DNA from: an uncultured Clostridia bacterium | Lineage (GTDB): Bacteria > Bacillota > Clostridia > Lachnospirales > Lachnospiraceae | Direction of reading: 5' to 3' | Length of the DNA stretch: 33,543 nt | Assembly: GCA_947643415.1 (NCBI GenBank) | Contig: CANRWA010000038.1 | Coordinates: forward strand, 1 to 33,543 | Shown here: positions 1 through 6,083 of the stretch, piece by piece | Layout of the letters: every line of letters starts with the position of its first letter | How positions within the stretch are numbered: the first letter of the stretch is position 1 | Made by a program: the position numbers and the translations under genes | The notes under the pieces: model-generated | The model's input: only the letters and a program-made list of their open reading frames with translations | Told to the model about the DNA's origin: nothing | The model's database searches: none

Positions 1-112
1 CCCACTGTTATGCGGTTTGTGAAGATTTATTTAGTTTACAAGTGTCGAAGACCCGCCATAATCATCGTCCTTTCTAAAAATGCGTAAAAAAATACCCTGA
101 TTAAAAGTTGCA
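1..112. other. Left edge, no supportable gene
   Basis: Plus-strand frames 1 and 3 are open from the edge to about 87 and 77, so the tail of a rightward gene could lie here, but neither peptide is recognisable. On the minus strand an AAAGGA motif precedes a 9-codon ORF that starts near 64 and ends in TAA. It could be a leader peptide. Nothing here can be assigned. Confidence 0.3.
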
Positions 113-176
113 GATTTTAACCAGGAGTGATATAATGAAAATGGTTTTGGATATTATATCATTTCTGGTTAATATC
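113..176. repeat. 24-nt imperfect inverted repeat (long stem-loop)
   Basis: The arms at 113-136 and 153-176 are complementary at 21 of 24 positions, with a 16-nt loop. The inner nine pairs (TGATATAAT against ATTATATCA) are perfect. Two of the three mismatches would be G-U pairs in a plus-strand RNA. The left arm ends in an extended -10-like TGnTATAAT, so it could also be read as a promoter. It could be a structured RNA, a protein-binding palindrome or the remnant of an element end. The sequence does not decide between these. Confidence 0.6.
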
Positions 177-182
177 TTATTT

Positions 183-211
183 CCCTCCTGTTGGCGCAGG
201 AGGGAGTTTTT
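183..211 (+). terminator. Rho-independent terminator
   Basis: A perfect 8-bp G+C-rich stem, CCCTCCTG (183-190) with CAGGAGGG (197-204), has a 6-nt loop and is followed two bases later by five T on the plus strand. It would stop rightward transcription coming from the left edge before it meets the leftward toxin gene, which ends at 251. The minus strand has no U-tract, so it is not a good terminator for the toxin operon. Confidence 0.8.
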
Positions 212-250
212 ATACTTTACCTTCTCTTCCACTTAAACGATGAGAATGAT

Positions 251-607
251 TTATGCCAAATATTTATTTAGTTTTTTATCAAAACTGAAAATATTTTCAT
301 GTTTAATCTTGTTATATGCAATTAACAAGCAGTCCACAAAGTCAAGGGAAATAGAAGAATACATGTTGATAGCAAAAAGGATGCAATGTTTTTCCTTACA
401 GTAAACAACCTCCAGAATATCTGTTATCATATTTTTGATTTGTGGGCGCTGTATGGAATAGACCTTTTGAAGCACATACACAACTTCAGCAAGTACTTCA
501 GGCTTAGTATATGCACCCGCATCAATAACTTCAATAGCTTTTTCGGTCATTTCAGGACAGTCGTTTAATATACATCTTATAAGAACATTGGCGTCAATCA
601 ATTGCAT
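251..607 (-). CDS. PIN-domain toxin, VapC-like
   Basis: A 118-aa PIN-domain protein, the probable toxin (a metal-dependent RNase) of a type II toxin-antitoxin pair. The start at 607 places the family's N-terminal LIDANVLIR motif at residues 2-11. Acidic residues fit the PIN active site: D5, E41, D89/D92 in a DFVDCLLIAY motif, and D110 in the terminal FSFDKKL. A longer reading from 670 would add 21 residues unlike the family and would sit deeper in the antitoxin gene. The start overlaps the antitoxin end by 14 nt, which indicates translational coupling. PIN family membership is clear. The cellular RNA target is unknown. Confidence 0.85.
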   Translation of the reverse strand: MQLIDANVLIRCILNDCPEMTEKAIEVIDAGAYTKPEVLAEVVYVLQKVYSIQRPQIKNMITDILEVVYCKEKHCILFAINMYSSISLDFVDCLLIAYNKIKHENIFSFDKKLNKYLA

Positions 608-836
608 GTTTTTCTGCCATTGCATTGGCAAACGCCTCCTTTTCCATTGGTATGAGTTCAGGATTGGCATACTGCTGTGCTATCCCCACAATTGAAAGTG
701 CTCCTTTTTTTTCAGTAGTAAGGAAATCGCTAGATTCAATCTGGCTATCTATGAAACGCATATACATATATACTGCTTCGATTTTGTTTTCTGGCATTGT
801 CTGCAATAAATTCATAGCTTTTTCCAATGTTGACAT
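594..836 (-). CDS. Antitoxin partner of PIN toxin
   Basis: An 80-aa protein directly upstream of and overlapping the PIN toxin, so it is taken as the antitoxin. The first half is helical and resembles the small DUF2281-like or Phd-like antitoxins found before PIN toxins (an LEKAMNLLQTMPENKIEAVY-type helix). The C-terminal part is acidic and ends in KHAID, suiting toxin binding. AGTGAGGA lies just upstream of the start. It begins only 21 nt after the S24 repressor gene and has no promoter of its own in that gap, so it is probably read from the repressor promoter. Its role is inferred mainly from gene order. Confidence 0.75.
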   Translation of the reverse strand: MSTLEKAMNLLQTMPENKIEAVYMYMRFIDSQIESSDFLTTEKKGALSIVGIAQQYANPELIPMEKEAFANAMAEKHAID

Positions 837-857
837 AAACAGTCCTCACTTTCTAAG

Positions 858-1652
858 TTATTTAATCTCATTCAATTTATCTATTACTCTTCCCATACAT
901 CTGGCAGATTCATTCAAGGGAATATTAGGAGAGTCTGAATTCAAGGAGATCAATTCCTTATTTCCCCGTTTTTTCACATAACAATTGTTATCTACAGAAA
1001 AAATGCCGATTTCTCCTTTATCAACTTCATCTGTCATTTCAATCAGGAGAGTGTCGTTATCTTTATAGGTAGGTTCCATACTGACACCATTTACTCCAAT
1101 GGCATAATCAACGTGTTCGTACTTTGGAATATCAGGAATTTCAATACGCTTGGTTGGTGGCGAATCAAAGATGATCTGTCCTGTTCCAGCGGATGCAAGA
1201 CGGTAGTAGTAGTTGATTAGGCGGGTTTTGGTGTTGCGTTGGTGTTCTTCCTGAGAGAGATTCTCTAATTCGATGATATATTCTTTCTGTTCTCTTAATT
1301 GGTTTGCTATGGAATATTCTTTATCTAATATAACAGCAACCGCTTGAGCCCCTTCACGAGAATACTCAGAAATAAAACGATATTTTTTGATATATTCTTG
1401 TTCATCATATGAAAGAATCATTTCAGATTCGGGATATATACCATAAATATCATTAATTGTAACGCCTAATATTTTGCAAAGTTCAAACAGAATTTCTGTT
1501 GTTGGGCAGTTTGATCCTTGCTCCCAGTTTGATATTCGAGATGGCAATACATTTAATCGTTTTGCCAGTTCTTTTTGTGAAATGCCCGCTTTTTTTCTGT
1601 ATTTAACTATGTTTTTTGTAATAGTCTTTTTTATTTCATCTCTATTAACCAT
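858..1652 (-). CDS. XRE-family repressor with S24 (LexA-like) self-cleavage domain
   Basis: A 264-aa master regulator of the cI/LexA type. Residues about 8-68 form an XRE helix-turn-helix (SQKELAKRLNVLPSRISNWE, residues 25-44). The C-terminal S24 peptidase domain carries a probable Ala155-Gly156 cleavage site, the catalytic Ser191 in GVSMEP, and Lys227 (or 228) in CYVKKRG. Proteins of this family repress lytic or transfer genes and inactivate themselves on RecA filaments after DNA damage. The gene is divergent from a Cro-like gene, and the intervening region holds promoters and a palindromic operator. The antitoxin/toxin pair follows in the same operon. The start at 1652 has AAAGGAGA about seven bases upstream. 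SOS control is inferred from the family. Confidence 0.92.
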   Translation of the reverse strand: MVNRDEIKKTITKNIVKYRKKAGISQKELAKRLNVLPSRISNWEQGSNCPTTEILFELCKILGVTINDIYGIYPESEMILSYDEQEYIKKYRFISEYSREGAQAVAVILDKEYSIANQLREQKEYIIELENLSQEEHQRNTKTRLINYYYRLASAGTGQIIFDSPPTKRIEIPDIPKYEHVDYAIGVNGVSMEPTYKDNDTLLIEMTDEVDKGEIGIFSVDNNCYVKKRGNKELISLNSDSPNIPLNESARCMGRVIDKLNEIK

Positions 1653-1673
1653 TGAAAATCTCCTTTCATCATT

Positions 1674-1702
1674 AATATATCACAAGTAATATGTTTAATC
1701 AA
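1674..1702 (-). promoter_or_regulatory. Repressor promoter with half-operator
   Basis: On the minus strand a -35 TTGATT (1702-1697) and a -10 TATATT (1679-1674) are separated by exactly 17 nt, with a TGn extension before the -10. A TGTTTAA half-site at 1692-1698, identical to half of the 1766-1786 palindrome, overlaps the -35. This suggests autoregulation. Confidence 0.65.
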
Positions 1703-1732
1703 TAAAAAAATACAATATTTCTGAAAAAAATA

Positions 1733-1761
1733 TTGACAAAACAGAATCACTGTGTTAATTT
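1733..1761 (+). promoter_or_regulatory. Rightward promoter of the Cro-like/ssb operon
   Basis: A perfect -35 TTGACA (1733-1738) is followed after 17 nt by a weak -10 TAATTT (1756-1761). The palindromic operator begins five bases downstream, where bound repressor would block initiation. Confidence 0.55.
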
Positions 1762-1765
1762 ACAA

Positions 1766-1786
1766 TTAAACAGACAATCTGTTTAA
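1766..1786. promoter_or_regulatory. Operator: perfect 21-bp palindrome
   Basis: TTAAACAGA (1766-1774) and TCTGTTTAA (1778-1786) are perfect inverted repeats around a 3-nt centre. Position, symmetry and the matching half-site in the opposite promoter make this the likely binding site of the S24 repressor, the Cro-like protein, or both. Confidence 0.75.
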
Positions 1787-1818
1787 CAACAGAAAAGTTG
1801 AAAAGAGGTGATTATTTT

Positions 1819-2022
1819 ATGCTGGGAACAAGAATAAAAGGATATTTAGATCGTAATGGGATAAAGTACACTCACATATCTGAAAAAACAGGAATTCCAA
1901 TGAATGTGCTTAGCCCAATGTTAAATGAGAAAAGGGAAATTAAAGCAACAGAATATTTTATTATTTGCAATGCATTAAACGTACCATTGACAAAATTTTC
2001 AAATGAAAGTAAAGGGGAGTAA
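1819..2022 (+). CDS. Small Cro-like XRE helix-turn-helix protein
   Basis: A 67-aa protein that is almost entirely one XRE helix-turn-helix (IKYTHISEKTGIPMNVLSPM). The ATG at 1819 follows AGAGGTG with good spacing and is preferred over the TTG at 1798, which lies upstream of that ribosome site. The gene is divergent from the S24 repressor and is the first gene after the operator, the position of Cro in lambda-type switches. It probably competes for the same palindrome and may also set the level of the following genes. The Cro role is inferred. Confidence 0.82.
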   Translation: MLGTRIKGYLDRNGIKYTHISEKTGIPMNVLSPMLNEKREIKATEYFIICNALNVPLTKFSNESKGE

Positions 2023-2089
2023 TTCAAGTAAAAAGAAAAGATATATCATTTTGTAAAGAAATATATCAACAAAGAAAGAAGGTGAAAAA

Positions 2090-2275
2090 ATGAAATATCC
2101 AAAACCAGTTATGACTACATCAGAATTAAAAAAAATGGGATTTTCTGCTGATATTTTACGGAAAATTGCCAGAGAACCAGGGCAGACGATTGCCTTTCGG
2201 TTAAAACCAAACGGTAACATATTCTGGGATACAGAAAAACTACAGAAGAGGAACGAGAAATATGCAGTCCGCTGA
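2090..2275 (+). CDS. Small DNA-binding protein (possible excisionase-like)
   Basis: A 61-aa basic protein preceded by AAGAAGGTG. The segment TTSELKKMGFSADILRKIAREPG looks like a winged-helix or excisionase-type recognition unit that selects a helix start after a Thr/Ser cap, followed by a beta-hairpin-like stretch with aromatic residues (IFWDTEKL). Proteins of this size and shape are common in the early operons of clostridial elements. It could be an excisionase or another small regulator. No integrase is visible nearby, so the excisionase label is only a suggestion. Confidence 0.6.
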   Translation: MKYPKPVMTTSELKKMGFSADILRKIAREPGQTIAFRLKPNGNIFWDTEKLQKRNEKYAVR

Positions 2276-2330
2276 CTACATATTGACATATGTCAGAGAT
2301 TATGAAGTTATTGATTCTATTTGTAAATAA
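2262..2330 (+). CDS. Possible 22-aa ORF before ssb
   Basis: An ATG overlapping the end of the previous gene opens a 22-codon frame that stops 24 nt before ssb. A weak AGAGGA lies about ten bases upstream. The peptide begins MQSADYILTY. It may be a translational bridge into ssb or chance. There is no family evidence. Confidence 0.2.
   Translation: MQSADYILTYVRDYEVIDSICK
2284..2295. promoter_or_regulatory. 12-bp perfect palindrome before ssb
   Basis: TGACATATGTCA is perfectly self-complementary and overlaps a TTGACA -35-like hexamer (2283-2288). No good -10 lies 16-18 nt downstream, so it may be a protein-binding site rather than part of an active promoter. Confidence 0.35.
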
Positions 2331-2354
2331 AAGAAGAAAGGGAGGAAACAGGCT

Positions 2355-2780
2355 ATGAACAAAATTATTTTACTTGGTAACCTTACAAGGGATCCGGAGA
2401 TCCGTTATACCCAGGGGGAGAAACCACTTACTGTGGCGAGGTTTGACCTTGCCGTAAACCGTAAATATGTAAAGGAAGGGGAGGACAGTGCAGACTTCTT
2501 CCATTGTGTCGCATTTGGGAAACAGGCAGAGTTTGTGGAGAAATATTTCAAGAAAGCATCAAGGATGCTGCTGGTTGGGCACGTACAGAATAATAATTAC
2601 ACCAATAAAAATGGTGAGAAGGTATACAGCATCCAGATACTGTGTGATGAATTGGAATTTGCAGAAAGGAAAAGCAGTTCTGACAGAACTACTGACCAAA
2701 ACAGTGGTACAGGGCAGAATTTGGCAGGTGCAGAAGATTTCAGCAGTATCCCGGATGATTCAGGCCTGCCTTTTATATAG
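2355..2780 (+). CDS. ssb: Single-stranded DNA-binding protein
   Basis: A 141-aa SSB. Residues 1-105 form the OB fold, starting with the diagnostic MNKIILLGNLTRDPEIRYT and including the VARFDLAVNRKY and FFHCVAFGKQAEF strands. A flexible Ser/Gly/Asp linker follows, and the protein ends in the acidic tip DDSGLPFI, the SSB partner-binding tail in slightly altered form. A strong GGGAGGAAA ribosome site precedes it. Element-borne SSBs coat transferred or replicating single strands and can dampen the SOS response. The neighbours (initiator, ParM, ParB) fit a replication role. Confidence 0.97.
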   Translation: MNKIILLGNLTRDPEIRYTQGEKPLTVARFDLAVNRKYVKEGEDSADFFHCVAFGKQAEFVEKYFKKASRMLLVGHVQNNNYTNKNGEKVYSIQILCDELEFAERKSSSDRTTDQNSGTGQNLAGAEDFSSIPDDSGLPFI

Positions 2781-2799
2781 GATGAAAAGGGGAACAGAT

Positions 2800-3453
2800 A
2801 TGGGCATGGAAAAGGAAACCAGGCGTAATATTACCCTGGAAGAAGTCCAGTATTATATCACCCATCCTGGACTTGAGGTGGAACTGGCCAGGCAGATGGT
2901 GGAGATCCGGAGGGACATTTCTGGTCTTGATGACCAGAATTCCGGTATTGTGGCGGAGATCTACAAAACAATGCAGGAGGGAATCCATTATGATGAAACA
3001 GGCGGTTCCGGGTCAGGGAGGAAGAGGGATCTTTCCGACCTGTTGTCAGATACGCAGAGAATGCTGCAGAACCACAGGGATGAACTGTCAGTAAAATACC
3101 AAATGCTTATGGAGAAAAGGGAAGAATACCACCGGCTCGGTCTTGTTTATGACAGCCTGGATCCTTTCAGTAAAGATGTCCTGCACCGCCTTTATGTGGA
3201 CAAGGAAAAGTGGGAGTGGATCGAGGCAGATATGGATATTTCCCACAGAAAACTGTTGGGGATCCGGAAGCAGGCACTGCAGGATATGTTGGATCGGTAT
3301 CATTCGGACCTGTCAAATTACCAACTGGCACTGCAGTCCACTTTTATGGAAAAAGGAACAGAACGGAAGCAGGAAACAAAAAGGAACACTGGCATGGCAG
3401 GACAGATCCTTCTGGCCATACCGGAGGGAAAGGGAAAGGTAAATGGAAGATGA
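2800..3453 (+). CDS. Sigma-region-4-like DNA-binding protein
   Basis: A 217-aa protein. The N-terminal third is acidic and helical, the middle is probably coiled coil, and about residues 122-165 resemble sigma-70 region 4 (DPFSKDVLHRLYVDK followed by a WEWIEADMDISHRKLLGIRKQAL-like helix-turn-helix, given here as a description). This suggests a phage-type late regulator or an RNA-polymerase-binding factor. The ATG at 2800 is chosen because AAGGGGA sits seven bases upstream. The earlier ATG at 2782 has no ribosome site. The stop overlaps the next start as ATGA, so it is coupled to the ParM-like gene. The exact function is unknown. Confidence 0.6.
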   Translation: MGMEKETRRNITLEEVQYYITHPGLEVELARQMVEIRRDISGLDDQNSGIVAEIYKTMQEGIHYDETGGSGSGRKRDLSDLLSDTQRMLQNHRDELSVKYQMLMEKREEYHRLGLVYDSLDPFSKDVLHRLYVDKEKWEWIEADMDISHRKLLGIRKQALQDMLDRYHSDLSNYQLALQSTFMEKGTERKQETKRNTGMAGQILLAIPEGKGKVNGR

Positions 3454-4361
3454 AAAAACTGGGAGATAACACTATTATAGGCATAGACCACGGTTATGGG
3501 TATATCAAGAGTGCCAGCAGCATTTTTAAAAGCGGCATTGAGGAGGTTCCCTTCCGGCCGCCGTTTGATAAGGACATTCTTGAAAGTAGCCACCGGGTAT
3601 ATGTAGCAGGGCAGATCCGGGGAGAGCAGATGACAGATAAGACACTGACGGATGATTATTATAACCTCACCCTGGTAGGGATGGCAAAGGAACTGAAAAA
3701 CAATAAAACCCATTCAGCAAATAATATCATGCTGTCTGTAGGACTGCCCTATTCTTTCTTTTCAGAACAAAAAGAAGATTTTAAGAAATATCTGTTAAGG
3801 AACAAGAACCTGAATTTTTCCTATGAAGGAGAGAAATACCATGTGGGGATAAAAGATGTGTTTGTTTACCTGCAGGGACTTCCGGTTATGGCACAGGAAG
3901 TTGAGAAATATAAGGATAAAACGGTAACGGTGGCAGATATTGGTTTCCGGACCATAGATGTTATTACATTCCGGAGGGGCAATCCATTCTATGACCTGTG
4001 TTTTTCCATTGATAAAAAAGGAACCCTTGACTGGGCAGGCAGCATCAGCAAATATTACCTGCAGAAATACCAGGAGGATATAGATGAAGAGGATATCCAG
4101 TGCATTTTCCGGAAAGAAAAGTGTTCCATAGAAGAAAAAAAGAGCCAGTTTGTAAAAGACCTGGTCCAGAACCATGTAAGGGAAGTCATGAAAGTCCTGG
4201 AGGGTAAGACAGGCAGCTCCAGCCTGATCCTGTGTGGGGGCGGTGCCACGGTTGTAAAGAATTATTATGGGAATGCCAGCAGGCAACTGACAGTCATAGA
4301 TGATATTTACTGTAATGCCAGAGGATATGAAGTGCTGACATTTAACAGGCTAAAAAAGTAG
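3450..4361 (+). CDS. ParM-like plasmid segregation actin
   Basis: A 303-aa actin/Hsp70-fold ATPase. The nucleotide-binding motifs are in order: phosphate-1 IIGIDHGYGYIK (residues 9-20), phosphate-2 TVADIGFRTIDVITF (160-174), and the adenosine motif LILCGGGATVVKNYY (259-273). The length matches the ParM/Alp family. Such proteins form filaments that push sister plasmids apart when capped by a ParR-centromere complex. The start overlaps the upstream stop (ATGA) and GGGAAAGG precedes it. The small RHH-like gene at 5625 is the best ParR candidate, although the initiator gene separates the two, which is not the usual order. Confidence 0.85.
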   Translation: MKKLGDNTIIGIDHGYGYIKSASSIFKSGIEEVPFRPPFDKDILESSHRVYVAGQIRGEQMTDKTLTDDYYNLTLVGMAKELKNNKTHSANNIMLSVGLPYSFFSEQKEDFKKYLLRNKNLNFSYEGEKYHVGIKDVFVYLQGLPVMAQEVEKYKDKTVTVADIGFRTIDVITFRRGNPFYDLCFSIDKKGTLDWAGSISKYYLQKYQEDIDEEDIQCIFRKEKCSIEEKKSQFVKDLVQNHVREVMKVLEGKTGSSSLILCGGGATVVKNYYGNASRQLTVIDDIYCNARGYEVLTFNRLKK

Positions 4362-4377
4362 AGGGGTGTATGCCGTA

Positions 4378-5622
4378 ATGGGACAACTGACAACAGGTAA
4401 CAAAATCGTGGATGCGGTATCCAAGATCAACTTCCAGGGGGATATTACCCCGCGGATCTGGAGAAAGACCATTACCAAAGCAAACGGGAAACCGTATCCC
4501 CTGGCAAGGGATATCCTTTCAGACCTTGTGTACTGGTACCGTGCCACAGAGATTGTGGATGAAGATACCCAGGATATAACCATGAAGAAAAAATTCAGGG
4601 ATGACCTTCTCTATAAAACCTATGACCAGTTAGGGGAAGAGTTCGGGGAAAGCAAGCGGGTGATCCGGGATGCTTTGAAACGGCTGGAAGAACTGGGGGT
4701 GATCTGCCGTCATTTCCGCACAGTCACTTATGAAAATGGCATCACAGTTAACAATGTCATGTACATAGAACTGGTTCCTTCTGTGCTGTATGCGCTCACT
4801 TATCCGGATACAGTCCAGCCAGTAGATAACGGGGAAGGCAAAGACAAGGAAGAATGTAACAGGAAGAACCCCAACGAAACAGCGGAAAACAGGGAACCGT
4901 TACCCCCTAGTGACGAAAATGTCCACAGGGTGCAGCCAGAACAGGGGAAAGAGACAACCCCTGGTGACGAAAATGTTACCAGGGTAGTGACAGATCCGTC
5001 ACCATATACAAAGAATACTACAGAGAATACAGAAAATGATACAAACAGTCCATGTCTGTCAGTCAGGGAAGGACATGGCAGGGAGGGAAACCTATGCCCT
5101 TCGGACAGGACAGACAGAGCAGGGGAATTTCTGCGGAAGGCCAGGGAAATCAGCAGCAGGGGGAAAGAAAAAGCAGGGGTTTCCGGCAGTGTACTGGAAT
5201 ATCAAGAGATGCAGAAACTGAAATGGGAATTCCTGCGGGGATTTCCAGAAGACCAGGGGGAAGAATATCCCATGGAATTTGTGAAAGCATGGTTTGATTA
5301 TGATGACTTGGAGTTGTATGGTGTCTCAGGGACACAGGCCGATGCGGTAATGGAAATCCTGTATGATGCCCTGAATTCCAGGCAGAAAACAATCCGCATC
5401 CGGGGGGAGGATAAGCCTGCCCCGGTAGTCAAGGGCAAGCTGCTGAAACTGGATTCATTTGATATCCGGTATGCTCTGGGGAAATATGAATCACAGACTA
5501 CAAGGATCCGGAACCAGCAGGCATATCTCCTGACAGTACTGTATCTGGCGAAAGAACAGAAGGAACTGGACATTAGTAACCAGGTACAATACGATTTTTA
5601 TGGAAAAAAGGAGGGTGACTGA
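4378..5622 (+). CDS. Replication initiator-like protein (winged helix + C-terminal DUF6017-like domain)
   Basis: A 414-aa protein. Residues about 10-140 resemble phage/plasmid replisome-organiser winged helices (KPYPLARDILSDLVYWYRA, then LGEEFGESKRVIRDALKRLEELGVI as helix-turn-wing). A long polar linker (about 145-260) follows. The end has an AYLLTVLY motif and a terminal YDFYGKK, as in the C-terminal domain of RepA-type initiators (DUF6017). The ATG at 4378 follows GAGGGGTG with workable spacing and is preferred over the GTG at 4366. The linker-coding DNA contains iteron-like repeats (4903-5004). It very likely initiates element replication, but the precise family is uncertain. Confidence 0.78.
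   Translation: MGQLTTGNKIVDAVSKINFQGDITPRIWRKTITKANGKPYPLARDILSDLVYWYRATEIVDEDTQDITMKKKFRDDLLYKTYDQLGEEFGESKRVIRDALKRLEELGVICRHFRTVTYENGITVNNVMYIELVPSVLYALTYPDTVQPVDNGEGKDKEECNRKNPNETAENREPLPPSDENVHRVQPEQGKETTPGDENVTRVVTDPSPYTKNTTENTENDTNSPCLSVREGHGREGNLCPSDRTDRAGEFLRKAREISSRGKEKAGVSGSVLEYQEMQKLKWEFLRGFPEDQGEEYPMEFVKAWFDYDDLELYGVSGTQADAVMEILYDALNSRQKTIRIRGEDKPAPVVKGKLLKLDSFDIRYALGKYESQTTRIRNQQAYLLTVLYLAKEQKELDISNQVQYDFYGKKEGD
4903..5004 (+). repeat. Iteron-like repeats inside the initiator gene, candidate replication origin
   Basis: Two 28-nt copies (4905-4932 and 4958-4985) share GTGACGAAAATGT and CAGGGT at a 53-nt period. The second copy is also palindromic: CCCTGGT (4958-4964) with ACCAGGG (4978-4984). 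Further TAGTGAC (4985-4991) and inverted GTCACC (4998-5003) units follow. They lie in the codons of the variable linker. In RepA_N-type plasmids the origin lies within the rep gene in just this place, so an origin is plausible. This role is an inference. Confidence 0.55.
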
Positions 5623-5624
5623 AT

Positions 5625-6011
5625 ATGGCTAAAAAGGGTGAAAAACTGAAACGCATTAACATAGTGCTTAACCTTGCGAACAAAGAGGACAGGGAAGTAT
5701 ACGATATACTGGAAAAAAAGGGGAACATGTCCTGGTACATCAGAAAGGCAGTCCTGCAGTTCCACAAAGGTCCCCGGCTCGACCTGCAGACAGCAGAAGA
5801 TCTCCGGGAACTGATCATGGAGACAATCAGGGATACACTTGGCAGTAACATCCTGAAAGCGGGCCAGGAGGAGAAAGATGTATCAGAAGAAAAAATCTCT
5901 GCTCCGGAATTGGCAGAAGTGGAAAGTGAAATGCAGGAAAACCGGAATAGTGAACCAGATGATGATATTTTGGATGAAAAAACAATGGAATCCATATCAA
6001 AGATGTTCTGA
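5625..6011 (+). CDS. RHH-like DNA-binding protein, candidate ParR
   Basis: A 128-aa protein. The basic N-terminus (KRINIVLNLANKEDREVYDI, then SWYIRKAVLQF) has the beta-strand, helix, helix spacing of ribbon-helix-helix proteins and resembles ParR N-termini. The C-terminal half is acidic and rich in Glu/Asp, suiting binding to a filament partner. It begins 3 nt after the initiator stop, with GGAGGGTG as ribosome site, so it is in the same operon as the ParM-like and initiator genes. The ParR assignment is inferred from fold pattern, size and context. It could instead be a copy-number regulator. Confidence 0.6.
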   Translation: MAKKGEKLKRINIVLNLANKEDREVYDILEKKGNMSWYIRKAVLQFHKGPRLDLQTAEDLRELIMETIRDTLGSNILKAGQEEKDVSEEKISAPELAEVESEMQENRNSEPDDDILDEKTMESISKMF

Positions 6012-6023
6012 CTGGGGGAAGGG

Positions 6024-6083
6024 ATGAAAGCATTCATGAAGATTGTGATCGCAATTTTTATTGAAAGGAGACCAAAGCTATGA
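6024..6083 (+). CDS. Possible 19-aa leader ORF coupled to parB
   Basis: A 20-codon frame (MKAFMKIVIAIFIERRPKL, then stop) follows GGGGGAAGGG very closely. Its TGA overlaps the parB ATG as ATGA. The overlap would suit translational coupling, and the parB ribosome site AAAGGAG lies inside it. There is no family support. Confidence 0.25.
   Translation: MKAFMKIVIAIFIERRPKL

Noticed and set aside
11..36. Similarity of ATGCGGTTT...GTGAAGAT to the start of the methylase gene at 7744
   Set aside because: Short and gapped, and no further homology follows. Probably chance.
135..236. 33-codon hydrophobic ORF, possibly a type I toxin
   Set aside because: It runs through the inverted repeat and the terminator, so a full transcript is unlikely. 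There is no family match.
2488..2799. Extended N-terminus of the sigma-like protein overlapping ssb
   Set aside because: The upstream codons are ssb in another frame, and a good ribosome site supports the start at 2800.
3210..3449. Extended N-terminus of the ParM-like protein
   Set aside because: It is the previous gene in a different frame. The phosphate-1 motif begins nine residues after the ATG at 3450, as in the family.
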